Assembly (NCBI RefSeq): GCF_900100655.1
Contig: NZ_FNCE01000010.1
Location: forward strand, 1-64,000
Length of the DNA stretch: 64,000 bases
Reading direction: 5' to 3'
Source of the DNA: Limimonas halophila
GTDB lineage: Bacteria > Pseudomonadota > Alphaproteobacteria > Kiloniellales > Rhodovibrionaceae
This document shows, piece after piece, positions 16,441 to 25,141 of the stretch. The translations under genes were made by a program, and so were the position numbers. Every line of letters begins with the position of its first letter. Position 1 is the first letter of the stretch. A model generated the notes under the pieces. It had not been told where the DNA came from and searched no databases. It worked only from the letters and a program-made list of their open reading frames with translations.

Positions 16441-17430
16441 ATGTCCCAGAGCACTGCCTTCATCACGGGCGCGACGGGGTTCGTCGGCCAGAACCTGCTG
16501 GAACAGCTGACCCTACAGGGCTGGCAGGTCACGGCCCTCCACCGGCCGGGCGCCGACCCCGAGCCCCTCGACCGCTTTCACGCCACCCCCGTCGAGGGCG
16601 ATGTTCGCGACCCCGACAGCCTGCACCGCGCCATTCCCCAGGGCGTCGACGTCGTCTTTCACGTCGCGGGCAACACCAGCGTCTGGTCGCGGCGCGATGC
16701 GCAGCAGTGGCGCGTCAACGTGGAGGGCACGCAGAACCTCCTGGCCGCGGCGCGGGCGCGCGGCGCCGGCCGGGTCGTGCACACCTCCACCTGGAACGTC
16801 TACGCCCCCGAGCTGCAGGCCCGGATCACGGAAGACAGCCCCAAGCTGGGCGCGGAGTCGTGGATTCACTACACGCGCTCGAAGTATGCCGCGGAAAAGG
16901 CGGTACACGACGCCGTCGCCGCCGGGCTGGATGCGGTGGTGGTGAACCCCGGCCACGTGATCGGCCGGTACGACGCCCGCGCCTGGGGGCGGCTGATCCG
17001 CGCCGCGGCGCGCGGGCTGGTGCCGCTGGCGCCGCCGGGAGAGGGCTCCTTCGCCCACGCGGAAGCCGTGGCGCGCGCCCACATCGCCGCTGCCGAGCAC
17101 GGGCGCACCGGCGCCAACTACCTGCTGGGCGGGGCCGACGCCTCCTTCCTCGACCTCGTGCGCGAGGCCGCGACCCTCGCGCACCTGCGCTACGTGCCGG
17201 GTCACACCGTTCCGGCACCGCTGTTCCGCCTCGCGGGACGCGTGGGCGCGCTGATGGGCGCGGTCACGCGACGCGACCCGGGACTGACGCCGGAAGCCGC
17301 GGCGATCACCTGCACCCGCGCCCACATCGTCTCCGACCGGGCCGAGCGCGAGTTGGGCTACGAGCCGGCCGACCTGCACACCATGGTCGCCGACTGCTAC
17401 TGGTGGATGCGCCGCCACAACGCGCTCTAA
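16441..17430 (+). CDS. NAD-dependent epimerase/dehydratase (extended SDR)
   Basis: The 329-aa protein has the extended-SDR nucleotide motif ITGATGFVGQNLL at its N-terminus, a DVVFHVAGNT segment after the fourth strand and the catalytic YTRSKYAAEK (YxxxK). This places it with dihydroflavonol-4-reductase/nucleoside-sugar epimerase-like enzymes. The C-terminal part, with RLAGRVGALMG and a region rich in His/Tyr, is the substrate-binding domain. The start is ATG 16441; the in-frame extension upstream lacks the fold. Substrate unknown. Confidence 0.85.
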   Translation: MSQSTAFITGATGFVGQNLLEQLTLQGWQVTALHRPGADPEPLDRFHATPVEGDVRDPDSLHRAIPQGVDVVFHVAGNTSVWSRRDAQQWRVNVEGTQNLLAAARARGAGRVVHTSTWNVYAPELQARITEDSPKLGAESWIHYTRSKYAAEKAVHDAVAAGLDAVVVNPGHVIGRYDARAWGRLIRAAARGLVPLAPPGEGSFAHAEAVARAHIAAAEHGRTGANYLLGGADASFLDLVREAATLAHLRYVPGHTVPAPLFRLAGRVGALMGAVTRRDPGLTPEAAAITCTRAHIVSDRAERELGYEPADLHTMVADCYWWMRRHNAL

Positions 17431-17436
17431 ACACGC

Positions 17437-17479
17437 TCGAAAACGAAAACCGCCCGGCAGCCGCGGGGCTGCCGGGCGG
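17437..17479 (-). terminator. Intrinsic terminator of the methylenetetrahydrofolate reductase gene
   Basis: A 13-bp perfect stem (CCGCCCGGCAGCC at 17450-17462 with GGCTGCCGGGCGG at 17467-17479) encloses a 4-base loop. On the minus strand it is followed by GTTTTCGTTTTCG. It lies 25 bases past the minus-strand gene and may also stop the convergent SDR transcript. Confidence 0.85.
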
Positions 17480-17503
17480 AACGCCGCGGATTGGCCGGCG
17501 GCG

Positions 17504-18448
17504 TCAGCCGATGTCGCGGTTGACCGTGAAGCCGCGGCCGTCGCGCTTGAACTGGAAGTCGCCGTCGACGACGGCATTGGCCCAGGCCGCGGACTTGCGC
17601 AACCCGCCCAGCGGGTAGATGTGCATGCGCTCGATGCCGCAGTTGGGGTCTTCCGCCCAGTACTTGGCCAGGTCGCTGACCAATTCGTCCGGCGCGTTGG
17701 TGCTCATCAGCTTGCTGACGTTCTTCGCCCGCCGGGTGAGGAACTGGATCGAATTGCCGATCCCCGCCCAGCGGGCGTAGTTGAGCAGGGTCTTGATCGT
17801 CGCCAGCCCGGGCACGCCGATGTGGATGGGCAGGGTGTTGCCCTCCGCCTGGATCTTGCGGTCCCACTCGATGACCGGCTGGGCCTCAAAGATGAACTGC
17901 GTGACGATATAGACGTGGGCGTCGGTGCGCTCGGCGAAGCCGTTCTTCCACTTCAGCGCCCGCATGATGGCTTCGTCCGAGATATCCGGGCTGCCCTCGG
18001 GGTGGCCGGCGACACCGATCTTCTCGATCCCTTGCTTGTCGAACAGCCCGGTTTCCAGCAGCTGCATGGAATCCGAGAACTCGCCCACGGGATTGTCCAC
18101 CGCGCCGGCGAGCGCGACGACCTGGCGCACGTCGGCTTCCCCGCGCAGGCGCGCCAGGAAGTCCTCCAGCTCGCCCTTGTTCTTCAGCGAGCGCGCGGCG
18201 ATGTGGGGCGCCGGCTCGAAGCCCTCGCGGCGCAGGCGCGCGGCCACGCGCACGGTATCGCGGTAGTCCGAGCCGGGCAGGAAGGTCACCGCCACCTTGG
18301 TCCCGGGGTGCAGGTGATCGTTGTAGTCGTTGACCTTTTCGTCGCCCTTCGGGGTGGTCTCGATCGACCAGCCGCGAACGAACTGACGGATCTGCTCCGA
18401 GCGGTCGCTCGGCCGGTCGGCGTTGGCGGCGTCGCGCGCGCTGCTCAT
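17504..18448 (-). CDS. Methylenetetrahydrofolate reductase family protein
   Basis: The 314-aa protein has a MetF-like TIM-barrel pattern. It includes HLHPGTKVAVTFLPG near the N-terminus, ARSLKNKGELEDFLARL, a TQFIFEAQPVIEW strand that matches the flavin/folate site region, and IHIGVPGLATI. The family reduces methylene-THF to methyl-THF with FAD, or runs the reverse reaction in C1 oxidation pathways. It differs enough from housekeeping MetF that a role in demethylation-linked C1 metabolism is plausible; this is an inference. ATG 18448 has AAGGAG about ten bases upstream. The long in-frame extension to 18727 is low-complexity and is left out. Confidence 0.8.
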   Translation of the reverse strand: MSSARDAANADRPSDRSEQIRQFVRGWSIETTPKGDEKVNDYNDHLHPGTKVAVTFLPGSDYRDTVRVAARLRREGFEPAPHIAARSLKNKGELEDFLARLRGEADVRQVVALAGAVDNPVGEFSDSMQLLETGLFDKQGIEKIGVAGHPEGSPDISDEAIMRALKWKNGFAERTDAHVYIVTQFIFEAQPVIEWDRKIQAEGNTLPIHIGVPGLATIKTLLNYARWAGIGNSIQFLTRRAKNVSKLMSTNAPDELVSDLAKYWAEDPNCGIERMHIYPLGGLRKSAAWANAVVDGDFQFKRDGRGFTVNRDIG

Positions 18449-18899
18449 GGGGCTCGTGACTCCTTCCTCGAGGGTGGTCGGCACCGGGCCGTGGTCGGTT
18501 CGCGGTGTCGGGCCGGCCCGCCACTCGCGCGCGATGGATACCAGATCGCGCACGCGGTGCCAGGGCATCGGGCGGACTCGATCGCCGGTGAGCGTGGCGT
18601 CATCGTTGCCGCGGTCAAGGCCGGCGCAACGCCGCGGCGGTTGTCGTCGCGCCGTCACGCGGAATGCCTGATGCAGGCCCCGGCTGGCCTCCCGTGTGCG
18701 CCGCCGTCTGTTGCAGCTGCGCCACACTGCCCGCGGAGCCGTTACAGCGTAACCCGTCCGTCATCTCCCCGTCACGAACCCGCAATGGGCCGTCCCTAGC
18801 GTCCGCGCCGCACCGCGCCGGAAGGCCGCGCGGACACGGAACCAAGCGCCGCCCGGGCCGCGACGGCGCGGCCGGGGCGCACCAAGGAGGGGACGGACG
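18449..18899. other. 451-bp divergent intergenic region between the MTHFR-like gene and the porin
   Basis: Apart from the operator-like motifs annotated at 18741-18775, I see no gene here. A short reading frame on the plus strand inside it is Arg/Ala-rich shadow sequence. The right end carries the porin ribosome binding site AAGGAGGGG near 18884. Confidence 0.6.
18741..18775 (+). promoter_or_regulatory. Palindrome plus Pho-box-like direct repeats upstream of the porin
   Basis: GTTAC-AGC-GTAAC at 18741-18753 is a perfect inverted repeat. Immediately after it, CCGTCAT (18758-18764) and CCGTCAC (18769-18775) are spaced 11 bp start to start, the geometry of a PhoB box (CTGTCAT N4 CTGTCAT), though each differs from consensus. 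The porin starts 125 bases downstream. Phosphate control is an inference. Confidence 0.35.
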
Positions 18900-20261
18900 A
18901 TGGTCACAACGACGAACACGCTGCGCAGCGCCCGCCGCGCCAGCCTGGTCGCGGGCACCGCGCTTGCGGTGGCGATGACGGCCGGGCTGGCGACGCCGGC
19001 GGCCGCCCAGAACACCGAGCAAGAGCTCCGCCAGCTGCGCGAGCAGATGAACGACATGCGTGAGCGCATGCAGGAGCTTCAGGGCCAGGTGAACGACGTC
19101 CGCGAGACGGCGCCCGCCGATCGCTCGGTCCAGCCCGAGTACCCGGTGACGCTGACCGTCGCCGGCCGCGTCAACTCGGCCGTCCTGTACGCCGAGCAGG
19201 AGAACCAGGATCAGGCCTTCGTCGCCGACAACGACGGCTCCGGCTCGCGCTTCGAGTTCCTGGCCGAGACCGAGTTCGGCGAGTGGACCTCGGGCGTTGA
19301 GATCGTCGTCAGTGCCGAGGTGAACTCCACCGACGAGATCAAGTTCGGCGCCAACCAGGGCAACGCGGACGAGCTCAACGACCTGGGCAACTTCCGGCAG
19401 TCCCACTGGTTCATCGAGAACGAGCGCATCGGCTACTTCTCGATCGGCCAGGGCGACACGATGTCCGAGGACACCGGCCACGTCGACCTGTCCAACACCG
19501 CGCAGGCCGGCGCCGGCTCCGACGTCGACGACATGGCCGGCGGCCTCGAGTTCGTCGACGCCAACGGGCAGGACCTGCGGGTCGCCGGCGGCGGCGCCCC
19601 CACGGACGACGACGAGGTGGACGACTTCTTCGATGCCCTGGACGGCAGCCGCGCCCGCCGCGTGATCTACAAGACCCCGTCCTTCGGCGGCTTCTCCATC
19701 GGCGCCTCGCTGCGCAACGACGGCGACGAGCTGGTGCCGGACGTGGGCATCGAGTACGGTGCCACCTTCCAGGGCTTCGAGGTCGAGGCCGCGGCCGCCT
19801 GGCGTGAGAACGAGGACGACGAGAGCACCTTCCACGGCTCCGCGTCCGTGATGAGCCCGATGGGCATCAACCTGACGTTCATGGGGGCCACGAGCGAGAA
19901 CGACGGCACCACGGACGCCGGCAACAGCATCGAGGACCCGAACGCCTTCTTCGTGAAGGCCGGCTACCAGGCCAACTTCGTCGAGGTCGGCTCGACCAGC
20001 TTCTCGATCGACTACTACACCGGCCGCGCCAACGACACCTTCGTGGCGCCCAGCGGCGCGCTGCCGGAGGCCGAGTCCTTCGGTGTCTCCGTGCTCCAGG
20101 AGATCGAGCCGCTCGCGGCCGAACTCTACATCACCGGCCGTCAGTACGACATCGAGGACGTGAACGCGCTGGCCAACGACGGCACGGCGGGCAACAGCAC
20201 CGCCATCGGCAATCCGGACGAGATGCTGGCCGTCATCTCCGGCGCCCGCGTTCGCTTCTAA
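18900..20261 (+). CDS. Outer-membrane porin with N-terminal coiled coil, strongly acidic
   Basis: The 453-aa protein has a cleavable signal (TPAAAQ), a short coiled coil at about residues 38-65 (EQELRQLREQMNDMRERM) and a beta-barrel domain beginning LTVAGRVNSAVLYAE. It ends with Phe in SGARVRF, the BAM recognition signature. It looks like the general/anion porin type of alphaproteobacteria. Asp and Glu are far more common than Lys and Arg, which suggests adaptation to salt. AAGGAGGGG near 18884 is a strong ribosome binding site. It is monocistronic: a terminator follows. A Pho-like motif lies upstream. Confidence 0.9.
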   Translation: MVTTTNTLRSARRASLVAGTALAVAMTAGLATPAAAQNTEQELRQLREQMNDMRERMQELQGQVNDVRETAPADRSVQPEYPVTLTVAGRVNSAVLYAEQENQDQAFVADNDGSGSRFEFLAETEFGEWTSGVEIVVSAEVNSTDEIKFGANQGNADELNDLGNFRQSHWFIENERIGYFSIGQGDTMSEDTGHVDLSNTAQAGAGSDVDDMAGGLEFVDANGQDLRVAGGGAPTDDDEVDDFFDALDGSRARRVIYKTPSFGGFSIGASLRNDGDELVPDVGIEYGATFQGFEVEAAAAWRENEDDESTFHGSASVMSPMGINLTFMGATSENDGTTDAGNSIEDPNAFFVKAGYQANFVEVGSTSFSIDYYTGRANDTFVAPSGALPEAESFGVSVLQEIEPLAAELYITGRQYDIEDVNALANDGTAGNSTAIGNPDEMLAVISGARVRF

Positions 20262-20288
20262 ACCGCCGATCCGGTATCCGAACCGGTT

Positions 20289-20318
20289 CCCGGGGGTCCG
20301 CCGCGGCCCCCGGGTTTT
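20289..20318 (+). terminator. Intrinsic terminator of the porin gene
   Basis: The stem CCCGGGGG (20289-20296) and CCCCCGGG (20307-20314) is followed directly by TTTT (20315-20318), 28 bases past the porin stop. Confidence 0.85.
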
Positions 20319-20356
20319 CGCGTTGAAGGGAAATTTTGCCGTTGAAGGGGGAGACG

Positions 20357-20584
20357 ATGCGCCACCACCGCCACACCGCCCTCGCGCTCGCCCTGCTCGC
20401 CGGCGCCGCCGCCGGCTGCACGGGCGAGGGCTACGCCCCCAGGGATGTCACCTCGAACGACGACTGCCTGACCTGCAAGCCGGAAGGCGGTCTGTTCTCC
20501 GGCGGCGACGGCCAGTTCACCGTACTCGGCGGGACCAGCAAGAAGAAGCTGGACACGGATGACCACCAGGACGGGGCCGAGTAA
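20357..20584 (+). CDS. Small secreted or lipid-anchored protein of unknown function
   Basis: The 75-aa protein starts at ATG 20357 after GAAGGGGGAGA. Residues 1-20 form a signal peptide with AAAGC at its end, a weak lipobox that would make Cys21 the lipidated residue. The mature part has a CxxC pair (DDCLTCK at about 42-48), a Gly-rich stretch and a charged tail (SKKKLDTDDHQDG). No haem motif is present because His does not follow the second Cys. No family is recognised. It lies between the porin terminator and an ABC binding-protein gene. Confidence 0.55.
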   Translation: MRHHRHTALALALLAGAAAGCTGEGYAPRDVTSNDDCLTCKPEGGLFSGGDGQFTVLGGTSKKKLDTDDHQDGAE

Positions 20585-20660
20585 CCGCCGCGCCGCCTTG
20601 GCACCCGCCCGCCGCACGGCTACAACGCTGGGCAGGACCCGTGCGGCTGGAGAAACGATC

Positions 20661-21875
20661 GTGCAGCGACGCAGCCTGCTTCGCGCCGGGGCGGCGGCCG
20701 CCGCCATGCCGCTGGTGTCGCGTGCCGCGCGCGCGGCGCCGGACCCCATCGTGATCGGCGACCTGAACAGCTATTCCGCGCTGCCGGCCTTCACGCGCCC
20801 CTACCGCAAGGGCTGGAAGCTGGCGCAGGCGGAGATCAACGACGCCGGCGGCGTGCTCGGCCGCCCCGTCGAGGTGGTTTCGCGCGACGACGGCGGGGCG
20901 CCGGGGCAGGCCGTTACCGTGGTCAACGAGCTGATCCGTCGCCACGGCGCCGAGCTGCTGATGGGCACGCTGCTGTCCAACGTGGGGCTCGCGGTGGCGG
21001 ACACGGCCGCCCAGCGGCGCAGCCTCTTCCTCGCGGCCGAGCCGCTGACCGACGCGCTGGCGTGGTCGCAGGGCAACCCCTACACCTTCCGCCTGCGCCC
21101 AGGCACCTACGTCCAGGCGGCGATGCTGGCCGAACGCGCGGCGAAGCTGGATGCCAAGCGCTGGGCCATCGTCGCGCCCAACTACGAATACGGCCAGTCG
21201 GCGGTGAAGGCGTTTAAGCGCCTGCTGCGCGCGGCGCGGCCCGACGTGGACTTCGTGGCCGAGCAATGGCCGCCGCTGTTCGGCATCGAGGCCGGGTCGG
21301 TCACGCAGGCCGTGGCGTCCGCCGACCCCGACGCGATCTTCAACGTCACCTTCAGCACCGACCTCGTGAAGTTCGCCCGCGAGGGCCAGCTACGCGGGGT
21401 GTTCGAGGGCCGCGACGTCGTCTCGATGCTCACCGGGGAGCCGGAGTGGATGCAGCCCCTGGGCGCGGACCTGCCGGAAGGCTGGATCGTCACCGGCTAT
21501 CCCTGGGACACCCTGGACACCGAGGCGCACACGCGCTTTCGCGACGCCTACCGCGCGCGCTTCGACGAGCACCCCTACATGGGCTCGGTCGTCGGCTACA
21601 CCGCGCTGCACGCGTTGGCAAAGGCGATCGAGCAGGCGGGCGAGGCCGGCGCCGATGCTGTCGCCGCACAGATGCGTGGGCTGTCGCTCGACTCCCCCTT
21701 CGGCGGGATTCGCTTCCGCAGCGTCGATCAACAGTCCACGATGGGCACGTTCGTGGGCGAAACGGCGGTCAGGGACGGCCGGGGTGCGCTGGTGGACTGG
21801 ACCTACAAGCCCGGCGAGGCGTACCTGCCGTCCGACGACACGGCTGCCGAGTGGCGGACTGCCGCCGGCAACTGA
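20661..21875 (+). CDS. Periplasmic substrate-binding protein of a branched-chain amino acid/urea/amide-type ABC transporter
   Basis: The 404-aa protein has GTG start 20661, with GGAG at 20649-20652. It begins with a Tat-like signal (QRRSLLRAGAAAAA) ending SRAARA. The mature protein is a type I periplasmic binding fold of the LivK/AmiC/UrtA group (IVIGDLNSYS, GWKLAQAEINDAGGVLGRP, then RHGAELLMG). The permease and two ATPase genes of the same transporter class follow after one small gene, so together they probably form one uptake system for an amino acid, amide or urea-like compound. The exact ligand cannot be named. Confidence 0.87.
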   Translation: MQRRSLLRAGAAAAAMPLVSRAARAAPDPIVIGDLNSYSALPAFTRPYRKGWKLAQAEINDAGGVLGRPVEVVSRDDGGAPGQAVTVVNELIRRHGAELLMGTLLSNVGLAVADTAAQRRSLFLAAEPLTDALAWSQGNPYTFRLRPGTYVQAAMLAERAAKLDAKRWAIVAPNYEYGQSAVKAFKRLLRAARPDVDFVAEQWPPLFGIEAGSVTQAVASADPDAIFNVTFSTDLVKFAREGQLRGVFEGRDVVSMLTGEPEWMQPLGADLPEGWIVTGYPWDTLDTEAHTRFRDAYRARFDEHPYMGSVVGYTALHALAKAIEQAGEAGADAVAAQMRGLSLDSPFGGIRFRSVDQQSTMGTFVGETAVRDGRGALVDWTYKPGEAYLPSDDTAAEWRTAAGN

Positions 21876-22012
21876 GGGCGTGCGCCGGCACGGTTTGGAC
21901 AATCATCCCAATCGATACGGCACGAAGCACTTGAAGAACGGGACGGCCTGCCCGCAGGCTCCCCGTCATCCGCCGGTCGCCCGACCGGCCCACCCGCAGG
22001 AGACTGTGACCG

Positions 22013-22312
22013 ATGAAGCTGAATGACGAGCAAGCCAAGGTCGTCGAGGAGCGCACCGGCCTGCAGCCGATCCCCGAGGACAATCCGGCGATGAGCCAGC
22101 TGAAGGAAAACTTCGGCGACCACACCTTCTATGTGGACGACCAGGGGCTCTACGTCCTGGAGGCCACCGAGGCGGAGAGCGAGAAGGACGATCCCGAGGC
22201 CGCCCAGGCGGTGCAGATCGCCAGCTGGACCGACGAGAACAAGACCGCGCTGCAGGCGCACGAGCCCCAGGCCACCGATGCCCAGTTCAAGCTGAAGCGC
22301 GACGAGGAATAA
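22013..22312 (+). CDS. Small acidic protein of unknown function within the liv-type cluster
   Basis: The 99-aa protein begins MKLNDEQAKVVEERTG, after AGGAG at about 21999. It is rich in Glu, Asp and Gln, has no signal peptide and no membrane helix. It seems to alternate short helices with a central beta segment (DHTFYVDDQGLYVLEA). No family is recognised. It sits between the binding-protein gene and the permease gene of an ABC transporter, but whether it takes part in transport is unknown. A GC-rich stem at 22334-22353 (CCGGCGGG/CCCGCCGG) just after it lacks a T-run and could weakly separate transcripts. Confidence 0.65.
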   Translation: MKLNDEQAKVVEERTGLQPIPEDNPAMSQLKENFGDHTFYVDDQGLYVLEATEAESEKDDPEAAQAVQIASWTDENKTALQAHEPQATDAQFKLKRDEE

Positions 22313-22496
22313 CCCGGCGCCGCGCGCAGGCGTCCGGCGGGGCCGCCCGCCGGCAATGGCGGAAAAACGGGATCACGTGCTGGTCCGGTTTTTCCGGGCC
22401 TGTGCGGCTGTGCCTCCCAACCCCGGACGCGGATCGTCCCGGCGCCGTCGTGGCGGCTGAGGCCGTTCGCGCGTCCGCCAAGTTCCCCGGAGCCGC

Positions 22497-24353
22497 ATGG
22501 ATTTCGTGGTCGCTCAGGGCCTGACCGGGCTGGCGAGTGCGTCCGCCCTCTTCCTGGTGGCGTCCGGGCTGACCATCATCTTCGGTGTCACCCGCATCGT
22601 GAACTTCGCCCACGGCTCCCTCTACATGCTGGGGGCCTACGGCGCGTATTCGCTCACCACCACGCTCATGCCGCTGGCGGGCGGCCTGGGCTTCTGGGCC
22701 GGGGTGCTGGCGAGCGCGCTGGCGGTTGGCGCCGTGGGCGCGGCGCTCGAACTGCTGGTGATGCGGCGGCTCTACGGCTCGCACGAGCTGTTCCAGCTGC
22801 TCGCCACCTTCGGCGTCGTGCTGATCGTCGACGACGTGGCGCTCGCCGTGTGGGGGCCGCAGGATCTCGTGGCCCCGCGGCCGCCGCTGCTGGACGGCGC
22901 GGTCGCGATCATGGGCCGCGCCATCCCCACCTACGACCTCGTCCTCATCGCCCTGGGGCCGCTGGTGCTCGTGGGGCTGCACTGGGCCTTCCGGCGCACG
23001 CGCTGGGGGCTGCTGGTGCGCGCCGCCACGCAGGACCGCGAGATGGTGGGGGCGCTGGGCGTGAACCAGCGCGGCCTCTTCACCGCCACGGTGACGCTGG
23101 GCGCCGCGCTCGCGGGGCTGGGCGGGGCGCTCCAGCTCCCGCGCGAGGCCGCGAGCCTGACCATGGACATGGCCGTGATCGCGGAGGCCTTCGTGGTCAC
23201 GGTGGTGGGCGGCATGGGCTCGGTGCTCGGCGCCTTCCTGGCGGCGCTGATCGTGGCGGAGCTGAACGCCTTCGGCATCCTGATCCTGCCGCAGATCTCC
23301 ATCGTCCTGCTGTTTCTCGTGATGGCGGTGGTGCTCGTGGTGCGCCCGCAGGGCCTGCTGGGCCGCGCCGAGTTGCAGGCCAGCCCGACCCACGGGGAAA
23401 GCGAGCCGCTGCTGATCCCGGGCGGGCCGCGCACGGCCGCCGCCGCGGCGCTGGCGGTGGCGGCGCTGGCCGCGTTGCCGGCGGTGGCGGGCGGTTACGT
23501 GATCTCGGTGGCCACGGAAATCCTGGTGATGGCGCTCTTCGCCGCCTCGCTGCAGTTCGTGCTCGGCGTGGGCGGCATGATCTCCTTCGGCCACGCCGCC
23601 TATCTGGGGCTCGGGGCGTACGGCGCGGCCCTGCTGACGCAGTACACGGGCGCGCCCATGACCGGGGCGCTGCTGTTGGCGCCCCTGGCCGGGGGACTCG
23701 GCGCGCTCGTCTTCGGCTGGTTCTGCGTGCGCCTGTCGGGCGTCTACATGGCGATGCTGACGCTGGCCTTCGCCCAGATCGCCTGGGCGGTGGCGCACCA
23801 GTGGGTCGCGGTGACGGGCGGCAGCAACGGCATCCTGGGCGTCTGGCCGGCGCCCTGGGCGGGCGGCGTGACCGCGTTTTACTGGCTGACGCTGGCGGTC
23901 GTGGCGGCGGCGATCGCGCTGCTTTGGCGGACGGTTTTCGCCCCCTTTGGCTACGGCGTGCGCGCCACGCGCGACAGCCCCCGCCGCGCCGAGGCCGTGG
24001 GCGTGAACCTGCACCGCCAGCGCTGGCTCGGCTTCACGCTCGGCGGCGTTTTCGCCGGGCTCGCGGGCGGGCTGTACGCCTTCCTCAAGGGCAGCGTCTT
24101 CCCGGCCGTGCTGGCGATCCCGATGTCGATCGACGGGCTGGTGATGGTGCTGCTCGGCGGCGTGCAGACGCTGATCGGCCCGCTGCTGGGCGCGGGCGTC
24201 TACGACGGCCTCAAGACCGTGCTGATGAGCGCCACGGACACCTGGCGCGCGGTCGTGGGCGCGGCGATCGTGCTGCTGTGCGTCGCCTTCCCGCGCGGGC
24301 TGGTGGGCAACGTCAAGGCGTGGCTGACAACGCGAACGGGGCGTGCGGGATGA
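22497..24353 (+). CDS. Fused LivH-LivM type ABC permease (branched-chain amino acid class)
   Basis: The 618-aa membrane protein joins two permease domains usually encoded separately. Residues 1-290 match LivH (TIIFGVTRIVNFAHGSLYMLG, then VVGGMGSVLGAFLAAL). After a hydrophilic linker around residues 295-315, residues 320-615 match LivM (GMISFGHAAYLGLGAYGA, GSNGILGVW, and a final GGVQTLIGPLLGAGVY motif). Both permease halves of the inner-membrane channel are thus on one chain. Its stop overlaps the livG start (ATGA), which implies translational coupling. Substrate class as for the binding protein. Confidence 0.92.
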   Translation: MDFVVAQGLTGLASASALFLVASGLTIIFGVTRIVNFAHGSLYMLGAYGAYSLTTTLMPLAGGLGFWAGVLASALAVGAVGAALELLVMRRLYGSHELFQLLATFGVVLIVDDVALAVWGPQDLVAPRPPLLDGAVAIMGRAIPTYDLVLIALGPLVLVGLHWAFRRTRWGLLVRAATQDREMVGALGVNQRGLFTATVTLGAALAGLGGALQLPREAASLTMDMAVIAEAFVVTVVGGMGSVLGAFLAALIVAELNAFGILILPQISIVLLFLVMAVVLVVRPQGLLGRAELQASPTHGESEPLLIPGGPRTAAAAALAVAALAALPAVAGGYVISVATEILVMALFAASLQFVLGVGGMISFGHAAYLGLGAYGAALLTQYTGAPMTGALLLAPLAGGLGALVFGWFCVRLSGVYMAMLTLAFAQIAWAVAHQWVAVTGGSNGILGVWPAPWAGGVTAFYWLTLAVVAAAIALLWRTVFAPFGYGVRATRDSPRRAEAVGVNLHRQRWLGFTLGGVFAGLAGGLYAFLKGSVFPAVLAIPMSIDGLVMVLLGGVQTLIGPLLGAGVYDGLKTVLMSATDTWRAVVGAAIVLLCVAFPRGLVGNVKAWLTTRTGRAG

Positions 24354-25141
24354 GCGAGCCGGTCCTGGCGGTGCGCGGGCTGATGAAGCGCTTCGGCGGC
24401 GTCGTGGCCGTCGACGACGTCACCTTCCACCTGGCGGCCGGCGAGATGCTGGCGCTCATCGGCCCCAACGGCGCCGGCAAGTCCACCTGCTTCAACTGCA
24501 TCGGCGGGCAGCTCAAGGCCGACGGGGGCTCCGTCCGCCTCAGTGGGCGGCGCATCGACCGCCTGCCGCCCCGGCGGATCTGGCGTCTGGGGGTGGGACG
24601 GACCTTCCAGGTGGCGGCGACCTTCGCTTCGATGACGGTGGCGGAGAACGTGCAGGTGGCGCTGCTGTCGCGGGCGCGACGGCTGGGCGACCTGGTCACG
24701 CGCGCCAACCGCTTCCAGCGCGGGCGCACCACGGACCTGCTGGCGCGCGTGGGCATCCCCGACCTCGCCGACCGGCCGTGCGGGCTGCTGGCCTACGGCG
24801 ATGTCAAGCGGGCCGAGCTAGCAGTGGCGCTGGCGAACGACCCCAAGCTGCTGCTCATGGACGAACCGACGGCCGGCATGGCGCCTGGCGAGCGCGCAAA
24901 GCTGATGGCGCTCGCCCGGCAACTGGCGCACGAACAGGGCATCGCCGTTCTCTTCACCGAGCACGATGTCGACATCGTCTTCGACCACGCCGACCGTGTG
25001 GCGGTGATGGACCAGGGGGCTCTCATCGCCGACGGCCCGCCGGGGCGCGTGCGCAACGACGCGCGCGTGCGCGAGGTCTATCTGGGCGGGGGCGAGGACG
25101 AACCGGCGCCGAACGGGGCCGGGGAGGCGGCGCCGTGCTGA
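24350..25141 (+). CDS. ABC transporter ATPase, LivG type
   Basis: The 263-aa ATPase has Walker A GPNGAGKST, a LivG-type loop before the signature, Walker B LLLMDEPTAGM and the switch His in FTEHDVD. The ABC signature is degenerate, LAYGDVKRAEL instead of the usual LSYGxQRRLE, but similar variants occur in this subfamily. It overlaps the permease stop by four bases and livF by seven. A Gly/Glu/Pro-rich C-terminal tail of about 15 residues is extra. It provides one half of the ATPase pair for the fused permease. Confidence 0.92.
   Translation: MSEPVLAVRGLMKRFGGVVAVDDVTFHLAAGEMLALIGPNGAGKSTCFNCIGGQLKADGGSVRLSGRRIDRLPPRRIWRLGVGRTFQVAATFASMTVAENVQVALLSRARRLGDLVTRANRFQRGRTTDLLARVGIPDLADRPCGLLAYGDVKRAELAVALANDPKLLLMDEPTAGMAPGERAKLMALARQLAHEQGIAVLFTEHDVDIVFDHADRVAVMDQGALIADGPPGRVRNDARVREVYLGGGEDEPAPNGAGEAAPC

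Noticed and set aside
20480-20505. Haem-binding motif in the small lipoprotein
   Set aside because: The CxxC is followed by Lys, not His, so it cannot bind c-type haem.
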